Shown: positions 28,633 through 40,085 of the stretch, piece by piece
Position numbering within the stretch: position 1 is the stretch's first letter
Layout: each line of letters starts with the position of its first letter
DNA from: Ornithodoros turicata
Lineage: Eukaryota > Arthropoda > Arachnida > Ixodida > Argasidae
Reading direction: 5' to 3'
DNA: 64,000 nt
Assembly: GCF_037126465.1 (NCBI RefSeq)
Contig: NC_088205.1
Location: 31,107,482-31,171,481 of the forward strand
Notes under the pieces: generated by a model
Databases searched by the model: none
What the model was told of the DNA's origin: nothing
The model's input: only the letters and a program-made list of their open reading frames with translations
Program-made: the position numbers and the translations under genes

Positions 28633-31600
28633 ATGTCCCTGTTCAGTCTTGCCACACTAAATGTACGTGGGTTCAGCAGGGAGGTGAAGCAGTTAGAAGT
28701 TATCGACTGGGCAAGGTCTGCTCGCGTAGACATCCTTCTCCTGCAAGAAACCGGGTCCCTTTCCGGTCGGGCTATAAAGTCTTTAGAGGTTTCACATGGG
28801 CTCAAAGCGTTCTTTAGCTGTGGTTCGCCCCACAGAGCTGGCGTGGGAATTTTAGTTTTTCAGTCGTTTCGGGGATCTATCAGGTGGTTTGACACGGACA
28901 CCGAGGGAAGGGTGGTGGCTGTCGAGCTGGAACATGGGAGTAAAACACTGCGTGTTGTCAATGTTTACGCCCCCGTGCGCCGCGGTGAGCGCTCGGATTT
29001 TTTTCGCAGAATTGACACTTTTTTTTATGGAAATCAGAACTTAATTTTTGCAGGTGATTTTAACTGTACGATAGACCGCCAGCACGGCCGGCAGGCGAAC
29101 AGAGAGCTGGAGCGCCTGGTGAACTCGATTGGTTTAATTGATACTTGGTCCCACGTGCATGGTAACGCATATGAGTTCACCTGGGTTAACACACGTGGCC
29201 ATCACAGCCGACTAGACAGATTTTATGTCTCGCCAGGCTTGGCAGACTTCATCTCTAGTTGTGCGACCCGACCTGCTGGGGATCTTACAGATCATCACGG
29301 CGTTCTTTTGTCCATATCTGGCCTGCTAAATTTTCGATCTCGTTGTTGTTTTTGGCGGCTGAACGTGTCCTTGCTCGAGGATGCCGAAATTAGAAGTGAT
29401 ATGCAAGATTGGCTATCGGAACAGTGTTCCGCACCCGATTTTGGGCCAGATCACTGGGAGGCTTTGAAGCAGGGAGCAGCACACAGTCTTCGGTCTTGGG
29501 GGAAACAGCGTGCGCGTGAACATCGGCAGTGTAGAGATGCACTCAGGCAGGTATTAGCTATTCTTCGCCACCCTGGCTCTCGCAGCCATGATACTGCCTC
29601 TGAGATAGAGGATGTGCAAGGGCGCCTTGCGTCTCTTCGTATGCACTCTTGGCGCAAGTTCGTAGCGCAAAGAAACATCGAGCGCTGGTGTCGGGAAGCT
29701 TATTGCTCCCGCATGTTATTGCGGCGCTATGTGGCAGGAAATCCGGGCTCGGGTATATCCGAGCTCCGGTCAGCTGACGGCTCACTTCTAACCGAGCCTG
29801 ATGACATTCAAGCAGCGATGCGTGAGCATTGCGCGGCCCTTTACGAGGAGTCATCACCCGACGAGCCCGTTATCAGCCGAGAGTGCCCACTGCCGGAGGA
29901 AAAGATAGAGCATGTAGGCTCAGGGCCGCTCACGCAACAAGAGATTCTAGCAGCTGTCTCCTCAATGCCGAACGGAAAGTGTCCCGGCGTTGATGGCCTC
30001 CCAGTTGAGTTCTACAAACGTTTCTGGCGGGTAATTGGTAACTCCTTGACTCGGGTATTTAATCTATGCTTGTCCCGAGGAATGCTATGTTCTAGCATGC
30101 ACAGTGGAGTTGTTGTCCTCTTGTGCAAGGACCCGTCCAGAAAGCGAGATCCGGATGCATACCGGCCTATCACTGTATTGGCATGCGACTACAAAACCTT
30201 AGCCAAGACACTTCTTTTGCGTGTTTCGCCGCACTTAGAAAAGGTGCTACACCCGTGCCAGGCGTGTTCGGTCCCTGGCAGGTCGTCAGACCTCCACAGG
30301 ATTGCGCTACGTGATGCCATCCATTGGATAATGTGTTCACGCACAGCAGCAGTGGTGGCTTCCTTCGATCAGTCGAAGGCATTCGATCGTGTGCGCCACA
30401 TGTACTTATTTTCAACGCTGAGGGCATATGGTTTCGCCGATGGTTGGGTGCGCTTCGTTGAGGTGCTATACAAAGGCGCAAAAAGTGTCGTTTCCGTAGC
30501 TGGTGGTCTATCGTCTTCGTTTGACGTTACGTGTGGTGTCCGACAAGGATGCCCTCTCTCCCCCGCCTTGTATGCCCTTGCCATCAACCCTCTCCTCGGG
30601 AGGCTGTGTTCTTTCTCAGTTATCCTAAGGCTACCTAATAGATGCCCCCACCGCCTGTGTTTGCGTACGGTGATGATGTCTCCGTCATACTACCGCGCGA
30701 GAGTTCCCTAGAGCCAGTGTTGAAAGCATTCGAAGACTACGGTACAGTTTCTGGGGCAAGATTGAATAGGTCCAAAAGTGTCGCTCTTTTTTTAAATGTT
30801 CAGCCAACCTGTGCTGCACCATTTCAAGTTCCTGTAAGACCTCAGGTTAAAATCCTGGGAGTTGTTTTTGACAGTGCAGGGGTCTCAGCTGTCAACTGGC
30901 CTCGAGTATTCAGCCGCTGTAGTGCTGTTCTGCGAGAACTTAAGTTTGTTGAATTGCCGATCACATTCCGGGCACGGCTGTTAGCAGCATGGTATTAGTC
31001 GCTTGTGGTTTTTAGCGGCTGTTTCACCCCCGCCAGCGATAATACAAGCAGCTATCACACGACGTGCGTTCCGCTTCCTGTGGGGCGGATCCGTTGAATG
31101 GGTCTGTAGGTCTCAACTCCACGGAAGCCGTGATCTGGGTGGCTTGGGAGTACCGGCTGTGCCAGAAAGGTGCTTGGCGCTTCAATCGCGTATTCTCTTT
31201 GAGGCGCTCCGCGCATCAGAGCACCCGGCCTGCGCATTAGTGCAGTATTTCCTAGGATACGCCACCAGGTGGTTCCTCGAAAGTCCCGAGCTTCGCCCAA
31301 GAGCGGAAGTACTCCCTCCTTATTTGTGTGCTTGTGTTGCTGTCGTGCGGCGCTTGCGTGTCGAATGCCCAGATGAAGACATTTCCTTGTGGAGCGTCCG
31401 TGATTTCTACGCCGCCTACAGGGAAATGCGACCGGGTCCCGCAAGGCCAGCAGTGCCAACGAAATTCGCCTGGCGGCGTATCACTGCTGGCTGGCTTGAT
31501 GCACGGCGCGCTGGTCTCCAGTGGAAGCTGGCCCATGGTGTCCTCCCACTGCGTGAACGTTTGCACCGTTTTCGGATATGTCGGACGGACGGTTGTCCGT

Positions 31601-31995
31601 CTTGTGGCATGTCTGAGACAGCAGAACATTGTTTTTTGCGATGCCATATTCCACTTTTACTATGGAGTAGGGCGGCGCAAATATTTGGGCTCCCAGCAGT
31701 TGATTGGGCCACCGTAAGGTACCTGGAGCCGTTGCCGGTCGCACGCGCAGAGCGATAGCAACTAGCATTGCTGATTTCGGAAATTAACTTCCAAATTTGG
31801 ATTCGCCGATGCCGGCTGTCCTTTGGTGGCCCAGATGTTGGGAGCATGGCTATTTTTCAGGCAGTGAGAGCCGGGCTGCGTGCACATATTACCCGTGAGC
31901 AGTCAGTACTTGGGTCTGTGGAGTGCTGTCGCCGCTGGCTTACAGCGACTCGGCTCTTTGATTATGATCAAGGTGAGTGGCATATCAAGTTCTAG
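28633..31995 (+). pseudogene. LINE B1 ORF2: endonuclease, reverse transcriptase, knuckle tail
   Basis: Residues 1-240 hold the APE endonuclease: TLNVRGF, LLLQETG, VNVYAPV, GDFNCTID, SRLDRFYV and TDHHGVLLS. The reverse transcriptase follows, with GKCPGVDGLPVEFYKRFW, YRPITVL, DQSKAFDRV and GVRQGCPLSPALYALA. A frameshift near 30620-30645 passes to 30642-30998, which carries FAYGDDVSV, where Gly replaces the usual Ala of YADD. A second frameshift at about 30996-31003 leads to RFLWGGSVEWV and the tail knuckle CPSCGMSETAEHCFLRC. A TAG at 31756-31758 interrupts the last part, which ends at 31995. The endonuclease nicks DNA and the RT copies the RNA there. Confidence 0.85.
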
Positions 31996-32180
31996 TAATC
32001 CCACTAGGACTGTACTGCTCCCCAGTAGCGACTGTTCCGGAGTTTCAGGATTGTTCGCAGGGTATGGCACGTACAAAAAGCAATCTCCCTTTGGAGCGTT
32101 GTTATCTGGTATGTAAGATACAGTTTGTGTAAAAGAGGCTACCTCCATAGGTAGTTATCTTGCTTGATGACAATACACAC

Positions 32181-32305
32181 ATGAATCTTAGACCTGCCGT
32201 GAGCTCGTCTTCGGGTGTTGGCGTTGCGATGGTTGTAGACTAGTGCGTTTGTTGCGTTAAAGGGAGCCAGCCAATATGGCTCGTCTTCCACGATGATGCC
32301 AATAC

Positions 32306-32349
<44 letters not shown>

Positions 32350-33070
32350 CGCTGTTTTATGCCGCTCTTCTGGAGCTCCTTCCGACGGCGAGCTCGGCTG
32401 TGCCTCGCCCGATCGCGTGGCTTCATATTACGGCCGGCTGGTTAGATGCCCGCCGTTTAAGCTTGCAGTGGCGTCTTGCGCACGACGTTCTACCTCTCAG
32501 GGACAGGTTGTCCTGCTTCGGTTTGACCAGGCCTTGTTGCCCTTTTTGCCCTACCTTTGAAACGTCGGAGCACGCTTTCCGCAACTGTCTTCTCCCGGAT
32601 TTTCTGTGGCACAAGGTCGAGGTGCTTTACGGCATTCCGTTCATTAGGTGGGGCACGGTTCAGTTACTCAGCCCGCTCCCAGTTCCGGTCGGCGATAGAC
32701 GCCAGTTTATCCTCCTGGCGGTAGAAATAAACTACCAGGTCTGGATAGCACGCTGCGTAGCTGTGCACGGTGGCCGTGCTTGCACCGCCGTTGAGGTACT
32801 GAACAGGGTCAGAGCGGGCATCCGTAGAGCCCTTTACAGGGAGAGAGCAGTCCTTGGGGCCGTCCAGTTTGAAAGGCGGTGCCAAACATCAGCGACCCTC
32901 TTCGAAGAAAGCAATGGTAGGTATGTCATCCGCTTCTAATATCCTTCGTGCTGCGGTCCCACGTGCAACTCTCCGTGAGTTTTGGTTTGTTGCGAGGTGG
33001 CCTCTAGCACGTACATCAATTCCAGACCTGCCGTGAGATGGCTGGTCTTCCACCATGATGCCAATACATA
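32181..33070 (+). pseudogene. LINE C 3' end fragments (duplicate of the left block)
   Basis: It encodes the same C-terminal ORF2 tail as 25543-26082, with CPFCPTFETSEHAFRNC as knuckle and a stop at 32939. The (TA)n tract before it spans about 32308-32343. The 3' end finishes ATGATGCCAATACATATA at about 33070. Confidence 0.75.
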
Positions 33071-34170
33071 TATACAAATCGACCAATAAGTCAAGCTTTC
33101 GTTTGTCCCATCCTACAGTTGGCAATACGAAGTCAAAAACATAATCCAGAGAGGGGTCAAAGATAGTGACAATACTTTTCATTGGTGGGAGAAACTTAAA
33201 AATGCTGTAAAGAACTGCCTTGAGGCCTGGGGGACGAAAAAGGCGCGTGAGAAGCGTGCAACGACGCACAAGCTCCAGAATCACATGCGGTGGTTGCAAC
33301 AGTTCGGCGTGGGAGTACTCTCCGGTGTGAGGTACACCTCCGCCAAAGGTCACCTCGCACTCCTGAGGGAGGAAAGGTGGGATGCGTTGAGGTATATGGC
33401 GGCGAGGGGCAATCTAGAGAAGGGAGCCTGGTGCTCCCGGAGGCTCCTCTCTAAACATCTGGCTTCAGCGCAACCGCCCATGGAGGCCCTCATAAACAAC
33501 GGCAGACGAGTCACCAAGCAAGGTGAAATAGCCACTGTGGCACGGGAGTTCTACGCTAACATGTTTGAGAATGGACTCACGGCAGGTGATTCCTTTTGTG
33601 GGGGAAAGCCAGGAAAAGGCATAGAACATAGCTGCAAAGAGGTACAGCAAGCTGTTAGAAGCCTGAAGAACGGGAAGTCGCCAGAACCTGAAGGGTTTCC
33701 GGCAGAATTTTACAAACGGTATTGGAACATCCTAGGCCCCTCTTTGGTGAAGGTGCTTAATGGTGCACTTCAGAAAGGTTCATTTCCAGAAACCTTCCTA
33801 GAAGGAACGGTCACTCTGCTGTTCAAGATTCACCAGCGTAAGGAGGAGCTGGGCGCCTGGAGACCTATAACGTTGCTAAATTTAGATTATTAGCAAGGGC
33901 AGTCGTGGGCCGAATACAAGGAAATATGGAAGAGTGGGTGTCACCATCACGGGGTGCTGCAGTTAAAGGTCGAACAATCCAAAAAAATATGAAGGAAAAT
34001 ATGGGAGCTAAGAGATGTTATAGAATGGACAAGCATAAGGAGAATAAGAAGTATTCTCATGACCTTAGACCAAGAAAAGGCATTTGACCGGCTTAAACAC
34101 GCATATTTAAGAGAAACATTAGAAGGAATTGGGGTGGAAAATCCAATAATAAACACAATAGGAGCCATGT
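32181..34170 (+). repeat. Right 2-kb direct repeat flanking LINE B1
   Basis: This is the second copy of 25301-27302. Beyond its right end at GGAGCCATGT the LINE-D sequence continues without a break (ACGAAAACGCC), whereas the left copy is cut there. Differences from the left copy are scattered single bases, for example GTTAGATG against GTTGGATG and GTCCTGC against GTCCCGC, plus a longer (TA)n tract. Confidence 0.85.
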
Positions 34171-36034
34171 ACGAAAACGCCAGGAGTAGGCTACTCATCA
34201 ATGGGCAATTGGACAAGAGCTTTCAGGTCAAAAGAGGAATAAGGCAAGGTTGCCCCCTGTCTCACCTGCTGTATCTATTAGCCTTTGATAGGTTATTACG
34301 AGAGCTGAACCAGTGTGAGGCAGTGAAAGGGGTTGGATTACCCGGGGCGGTACAGTGTAAAACCATAGTGGCCTACGCAGATGATCTCACTATGGTAGTT
34401 CAAGGCGAAAAGGAAGCTGAGAAAGCTCTGGAAATAATGGAAGGATATGAGACAATGGGTGGGGCGAAAATAAATAAAGACAAATCAATATTGGTATATT
34501 TAGGTGGGGAGGAACCAAGGAAAAATCTGGGTCTGAGCATTGTGGAAGAGACCAAAATTCTCGGAGTCAGGTTTAATAAGGACGGGGTTTCATACAACAA
34601 TTGGATGCAGTTAGAAAAATACTTGGAAAAATTGAAGGAAGAGTATGTTGAACCGGGAACGCCAGTTACAGCTCGAGCGCAGATTGTCAAAAGAATTATG
34701 ATACTGAGATGCGCGTACCTGTTTTCTGTCGCTTACCCTTCTCCTGAAATATGCCGTAGAATTGAGAAACTCTGCTTTCAGTTTATTTGGGATGGGAAAA
34801 CGCAATGGGTAGCGCAAGAGAAAATGCAGCTGCCTATTGAAATTGAAGGCCTACAGATTTCTGATCTGAAACAATTATCACAAGCATATGCTTTACGTGG
34901 AACATATAGGATGTTGGATGGGAAGGACATCGGGCAGCAGGTAGCAAGATTTTGGCTGGTAATAAACAAAAGACATTTTCGCCAACACGGGATAGATCAC
35001 AAGAGTCCAATGTCGGAATGACAGCCAGCAATTTATGAAGCAGGGAAGCACACATTGCTGCAATTAAAAAGGTTAGACAAGAGCAAAGACTACAGCGGAA
35101 GCTCAGTCGCAAAATTATACAGAGATCTGAGCAGGAAAGAAATAGAAAAATATCCATCTCATGATAACAGCGGAAGGTTGGGAAAGAATACATAGTTACT
35201 GGTTAGAAGGCAAAAGAAAATCATTCTTATGGAAAGTGGCGCATCAGGTCATACCAGTGAGGGACAAGTTTTATCTGTGGGGGAAAAGCAGCAGAAGGGA
35301 CTGCGAGCTTTGCGGTACGTCAGATAGAAACGGTGAGGCACACCGTCTTCGCGTGTAAAGTACCGGCGTACCTGTGGTCCTGTTTTAAGAAATATTTTGG
35401 ATTAAGTAACTTAACGATTGAAGAAGCTGTGGGAATACATGTTGAGAAAGTAACCAAAGACAACAGAAATTTTACTTGTTAGTAGCAGTCGAAATCGCAT
35501 ATCAAGTTTGGGTAAACAGGTGTAGAGTGGTGCATGGTGGTGACCGCTGGGGTAAAGAACGAATGAGAAATATAATCAGCTATGTACGAACTTGGCTTGG
35601 GAGGGAGCGGCTAAGGTTAGGAGCAAAAAACTTCGCAAAAATGTGCCAGTGTAAAGGGTTCAGGGTAGTGGAGGGTATTATTAAATTTAAATTACCAGAT
35701 TAGTTAAATGAATTTAGAATATGCTAACGCCGCAACACAGGGAGGGGATCTATCGGAAATTTGGGGTGAGTTAATTGTAAAGCACAGGAGTGTTGGCGCT
35801 CTTCTGAAGCACACGATACAGCGTTACAAACAAGTGCAAAAGCAATGGGGCAGAATTTTACAAATGGCCTCAGTTGTTGACTTGGTTGGGACAAATAAAG
35901 CGAATCAGTAGGAAGGATAAGTAAGGATATAAGGAATGGTATGCTAAAACGATAAGGAAGATTGGCTCGCTAATTTTGTGACTCATCTAATCAGTCAACA
36001 ATACAACTGTAATAGAGTCAACAATACAAGAGGA
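33128..36034 (+). pseudogene. LINE D copy 2: reverse transcriptase to 3' end
   Basis: Three main frames cover one ORF2. 33285-33893 holds GFPAEFYKRYW and WRPITLLNLDY. 34059-35021 holds TLDQEKAFDRLKHAY, GIRQGCPLSHLLYLLAFDRL, VAYADDLTMVV and FQFIWDGKTQWVAQEKM. 35161-35703 holds SFLWKVAHQVIPVRDKFYLW, a knuckle start CELCGTS (frame broken after it) and VEIAYQVWVNRCRVVHGG. The RT active site YADD is intact. The 5' part is missing. The 3' end reads GACTCATCTAATCAGTCAAC then AATACAACTG. Its frames are AT-rich compared with LINE B. Confidence 0.8.
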
Positions 36035-36937
36035 AGAAGTGGACGTACGTGGCATTCTCTAGTTCTCTTCGAATTTGTGCCCGATTTGTGACTACATCCC
36101 GATCTACTTTGCAGAGCTATTGGCTCTTCTGATGGCGCTCCAAGCTGTGCCGTCCTCGCACAGTCTAGTCTGCTTCTTCACAGACTCTTTGTTTCTAGTC
36201 TCCAAGTTAGACAGTGGCCGGAGCTCGCATGAACGTGACCTGCTTCTCGCATTCTCTCCCTCCTTCATCCATGAAATTCTTCTGACGTGGGTTCCCGGCC
36301 ACTGTGGGCTTTCCGCTAACGAAGTCGCGGATTCTCTTGCGCGTGCCGCCGTCGCATGTACTCACCTCGCTGTTCTACCCCTGATCCCTACGGTTCTATA
36401 CGCAATGTACAAAAGGTTTGACAGCCTCCGTAGAGCTGCTGCCCTCCAACAGCAGCTCCACGCGCGGCCTGAACTGGCGCACCTGGAGTTTGGCTGGAAC
36501 CCTCTCCTTTGTGGTTCGCGGCGAATGGAGGTTCTGCTCACGCGTTTTCGCTGTCGCGTCATTCAGCTGAACTACTACCTCCACAATATTTGCCGCTCTG
36601 TCTCTCCTCTTTGCCCTTATTGCCAGCAAGACGAAACCATTGAACACTTTTTCCTCCACTGTTCACGCTACTCATCCCAACGCGCCATCTTCCTAGCCGT
36701 CCCATTCCGTGCCCAGGATATTCCACTGTCGGCATCTTCCATTTTGTCTTTTGGTAGATTGTCAGGTCGTCATTCCGCTCCCCCGCCCATCTTTTATTCA
36801 GTCATTTCATTCATCTCATCCTCTCATCGCTTCGCATAACCGTCATTAATTGGGTCCTCATGTCACGATCCGTGGCCAATTGCCCCGTGCTATGCGCCAC
36901 TGCGGAGGAAGGCGAAGAAGAAGAAGAAGAAGATTTT
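36035..36937 (+). pseudogene. 5'-truncated I/R1-type LINE: RNase H and knuckle, (GAA)n tail
   Basis: The 254-residue frame at 36075-36839 encodes an RNase H domain: YFAELLALLMAL, CFFTDSLFLVSKL and TWVPGHCGLSANEVADSLAR. A knuckle, CPYCQQDETIEHFFLHC, follows. The frame is intact to its stop. The first Asp strand of RNase H is missing because of 5' truncation. The 3' part ends in AAGAAGAAGAAGAAGAAG, a trinucleotide tail, near 36933. It is a separate family from A and H. Confidence 0.75.
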
Positions 36938-38606
36938 GTGCCTTTTCTGTGTCCTGCTTTTCCTGCTGGGAGACCGTCTGGGCGCTGTTCTTCCTGGCCG
37001 CCATGACTGATTCGTCGCCGCCGCTCCGGGAGTGGTGCTTTGGTGTTCGTGCTCCAGATGACGTCGTTCACGTCATCTTGGATGTCTGGAAGATTCTATG
37101 GTACCTCGCACCGCGGAGGGAACCTCTATGAGGTAGAAGTCACAACGCGATCTGCTCTTGATCGTGTCTTGTAAGTCGGCGTTTTCGTCGCGGAGCAGGC
37201 ATGCTCCATTGAGCTCTACGGTCCATTGAGCTCTCCGGACGTTTAATGACTGTCACTGTTTCCCGAAGTCCATCCCCCTGTATATGCGGGACGAGAACCT
37301 GATTCGGGCCTTGTCGAAGTTCGGGAAGGTCCTCAAGTTAGACGACTGATCGGAAGGGGCGTGGCACATTGCGTACTGGAAACAAGAAGGTCGTCATGAA
37401 GTTGAGCGAAAAGACATCTCTCCCCAACTTTATCCGCGTCCTGGATGCTCTGGTTCAGTGTGAGATGTGTGTGTCGGCGGTGCATACAGGAAGGCCATTT
37501 TCGGTCTGCCTGCAATGTGCCTTTCTGCGTACGCTGCTCGTCTTTCGGACATACGACCGACGAGTGCGACTCCCGGTGCCGCCGGTGCCGTGCCAAGCAT
37601 CCTCAGGGCTCCGTGCTCCTTGCAAACTGGGAACGTGTCATTTCATTAGTCAAGGCCACCATTTTGTCCGTGGTGCACCTTTCTTTTACTTTTTCGGAGC
37701 GTAGCTATTTCGTCTGTGCAATTCTCGGCCCCCGTTTGTGGCACCTGAGTCAGGTTTCACCGCCGCCTCCCACCGTTGTCACGCGGCTCAACTTGCCTTG
37801 TTCTCCTTCTTCTGGTCAGGGAAGCTTCCTGTCATTAACCGCCCCAATCTGCGTCTACCAGTCTCTTTGGGGGGCTGGAGCATTCCCGATATCTCTGTCG
37901 TCTGCAAGTGCGTTGCCCTCAATGTCCTGGTGTAGGTACTGCGGGACACCAATTATGCAGCCAACCGTCTAGCGGCCTACTTCTGTTCCATGCAGACTCG
38001 TTTTTTGCCCAATATTCCTCCCCTGAGGGACCGTGTGAGGGCTGAGAGGCCTCTGCAGTTGCACGCATCTTTGGTGGAGTTGTACCGGCGTGTTTCGCCT
38101 CTCCTGCGCGACCGGGACATTTTGGAAGTGGCGGCAGTTCGCATCTCTGAGCGCCTCGCATTATCTGATGAGATGGCCCATGCCCGTCTTCAAGGCTTGC
38201 GTGTCCCCTTCCGCAGTCGGTTGCTGAGCGACCTTCCTGGCTCCTCTGAGGATTTAGTCTGGCAAGCCTGGTGGGACGTCCTTCCTTCTCTCGATAGGTT
38301 ACGTCGTTTCGGTATGGTGCAGAGTTCCACCTGTTGTTTCTGCGACCGACCCAAGAGTGTCCAACACGTCTTTTACGATTGTCGCGTGTCATGTGTATTT
38401 TGGGTCCGCGTTTCACGCTGCTTCTAATTGCAGTGCCCAATGCACTGGGGAGCACTCCGCGTGTCTCCTCGCTCGCCTACGCATCGCCTTTGCCGCATGG
38501 CTACCTTCTTGGGGTTTGAGACGGTCTGGAAAGCTCGCACTCGTGCTCTGCTGCGGCGCGGGAGGTTTTTGCCGATCTTAGCGGCGGTCGCGTCTCTGCG
38601 ATCTGC
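36938..38606 (+). pseudogene. LINE E: ORF1 fused to the ORF2 tail by a large internal deletion
   Basis: The left part codes for a gag-like protein: MTDSSPPLREWCFGVRAPDD at 37003, then TGNRKVVMKLSEKTSLPNFI and zinc knuckles (RRCIQEGHFRSAC, CVRCSSFGHTTDEC, CRRCRAKHP). Near 37705 it passes directly into the region after the RT core (RLWHL, LFSFFWSGKLPV, GWSIPDI) and the ORF2 tail with the knuckle CCFCDRPKSVQHVFYDC at 38330-38390. The endonuclease and RT core, roughly 2-2.5 kb, are absent. The right end near 38606 is cut by the next LINE. Confidence 0.7.
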
Positions 38607-39480
38607 GCTCAGATTTTCCCCAAGCTCCCCTACGAAACGTCATCTACTGAGTCCGAGCTCTTCGCCATTCTGACCGAGTTGAACCACATAGCGGTATCAC
38701 CGCCTGGCGCTTGGGTTTTGTTCACGGACAGTAAGGTGGCGCTAGAAGTTCTAGCAAATTATTGTTCCAGAACAATCGGCGGCCTAGACACCATGATAGT
38801 AGCAATATACAACCGACTTCTATCCTTTGGTCATAGCCTGTGTTTCCGATGGGTACCCAGTCACACCGGCCTGCACGGAAACACCCGCGCAGATGCCTTA
38901 GCACGTCGGGCACATGGGGACGGCACCTCCAATAACTGTCTCCTACCACTTTCAGCCTCATCGTGTCGGTTATAGACACAGCGACTCCGTCATAACGGCA
39001 CTCGGCAGTTTCAAGAGGACGCTGTCCGACTGAACGACCATCTCCGGTCTATCGACCCGTCGATTGATTTCGTTGCCACACACCACTGCTCGCGTCAAGA
39101 AACGTCCATTCTACACCAACTACGCCTTAAGGCCGCCAGGACACCTCTACTTCTCTGTAAAACGGGTCTTCTCCAGTCACCCAAAATGCCCCACTTGCGC
39201 TGTTGAAGCTGATGTTCCACACCTTCTCCTCGACTGTCATAGATTCGGCACCCCTCGAGCCACGCTGAGACGACGCCTACTCGAGCTGCGGTGCACGGAC
39301 TTTTCTCTGGCCACTCTGCTCGGCCCAGTACGAGATCACACACAGCGGTCTGTGACCAAAGCAGTTCTGACTTTCTTGAGAGATTCAGGTCTTATGAACA
39401 GCCTGTGAACTCAGTCGTGCAATCTCATTCTTCTGTGCCCCACTCTCACCCTCAACGCATTAACCTCATGCTTTCCTTTT
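38607..39480 (+). pseudogene. LINE F: 5'-truncated RNase H plus knuckle
   Basis: The plus strand encodes STESELFAILTELNHIA, then VLFTDSKVALEVL and FRWVPSHTGLHGNTRADALA, an RNase H domain of the I/R1-type group. After a frameshift near 38975-39064 comes a knuckle, CPTCAVEADVPHLLLDC, then ATLLGPVRDHTQRSV and a stop at 39408. It directly follows LINE E, probably as an insertion into it. The 3' side runs into a T-rich region. Confidence 0.7.
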
Positions 39481-40085
39481 AAAGTCCTCTTCTGTGATCC
39501 ATCTCATCATTCTTTCACCGTTTGTTAGTCATCTTTTTTTTGTCATCTTTGTCCTTAATCTACCTCATCCTTCTTTCATCATTTGTTAGTTTATCCTTTA
39601 TTTCCTAATTCTTTTTCTTTTTAGTTATTTCTTATTTATCCATTTTCTTTCTTTCTTTATTTCTTATTCCTTCCTATTTCTTTCCTTCTTCAATTCTTTT
39701 CTTTTCTTTTTATTTATTTATTATTTCTAAATTTTATATATTTATTTTAGTTTTTTAGTTTAATGAATAGTATTTATTTATGGAATAGCAAGCCGACGTC
39801 TCGTTTGGCTGACCTTTCCCCCGTTTTTTTTTTCCTTTTCGTCTAATAAATATATCCCCCCCCCCCTTAGTTTTGAGCAGCACCACATGTCCTCTGAAAC
39901 TTTTCTTCAGACTTGGTATACGGAAGCTGTTTTCTGTGTGCGAAAGGGTCTGGTGGTTTTCCCGCATCGGTAATGTTGCCCAAGCCTTTTTGCCCGCGCA
40001 GGTGGTACTGACATACCTTGCTGTCCCATTAGTTAGTATTTTTCGTACATGCGCTTATAATTAATTTTCTGCATAGACGATTTAG
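39480..40085. other. Low-complexity T-rich region, no gene
   Basis: From 39500 to about 39780 the plus strand is built of TTCTTT, TTTATTTA and CTTTCTTT words. A C run of ten lies at 39857-39866. It may be the pyrimidine-rich 3' region of LINE F or simple-sequence expansion. There is no coding potential. Confidence 0.5.

Larger units (their letters stand above)
27303..32180 (+). mobile_element. LINE B1: near full-length Tx1/L1-like retrotransposon
   Basis: The 4.9-kb element has a 210-base leader, a gag-like ORF1 with zinc knuckles, an ORF2 with APE-type endonuclease, reverse transcriptase and C-terminal knuckle, and a 185-base 3' untranslated region ending CTTGATGACAATACACAC. There is no poly(A) tail. 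ORF1 has a frameshift and ORF2 two frameshifts and a stop, so it is inactive now. Both ends abut a 2-kb direct repeat. The clade is judged from RT motifs and from the knuckle tail shared with Tx1-type elements. Confidence 0.85.

Noticed and set aside
28010..31850. Long minus-strand ORFs opposite LINE B1 (for example 31055-31459 and 31416-31847)
   Set aside because: They are antisense shadows of the GC-rich ORF2 and show no motifs of their own.
39500..39780. T-rich tract considered as a transcription terminator or centromere-like satellite
   Set aside because: It has no repeat unit or gene before it beyond the LINE F end; simple-sequence expansion explains it.
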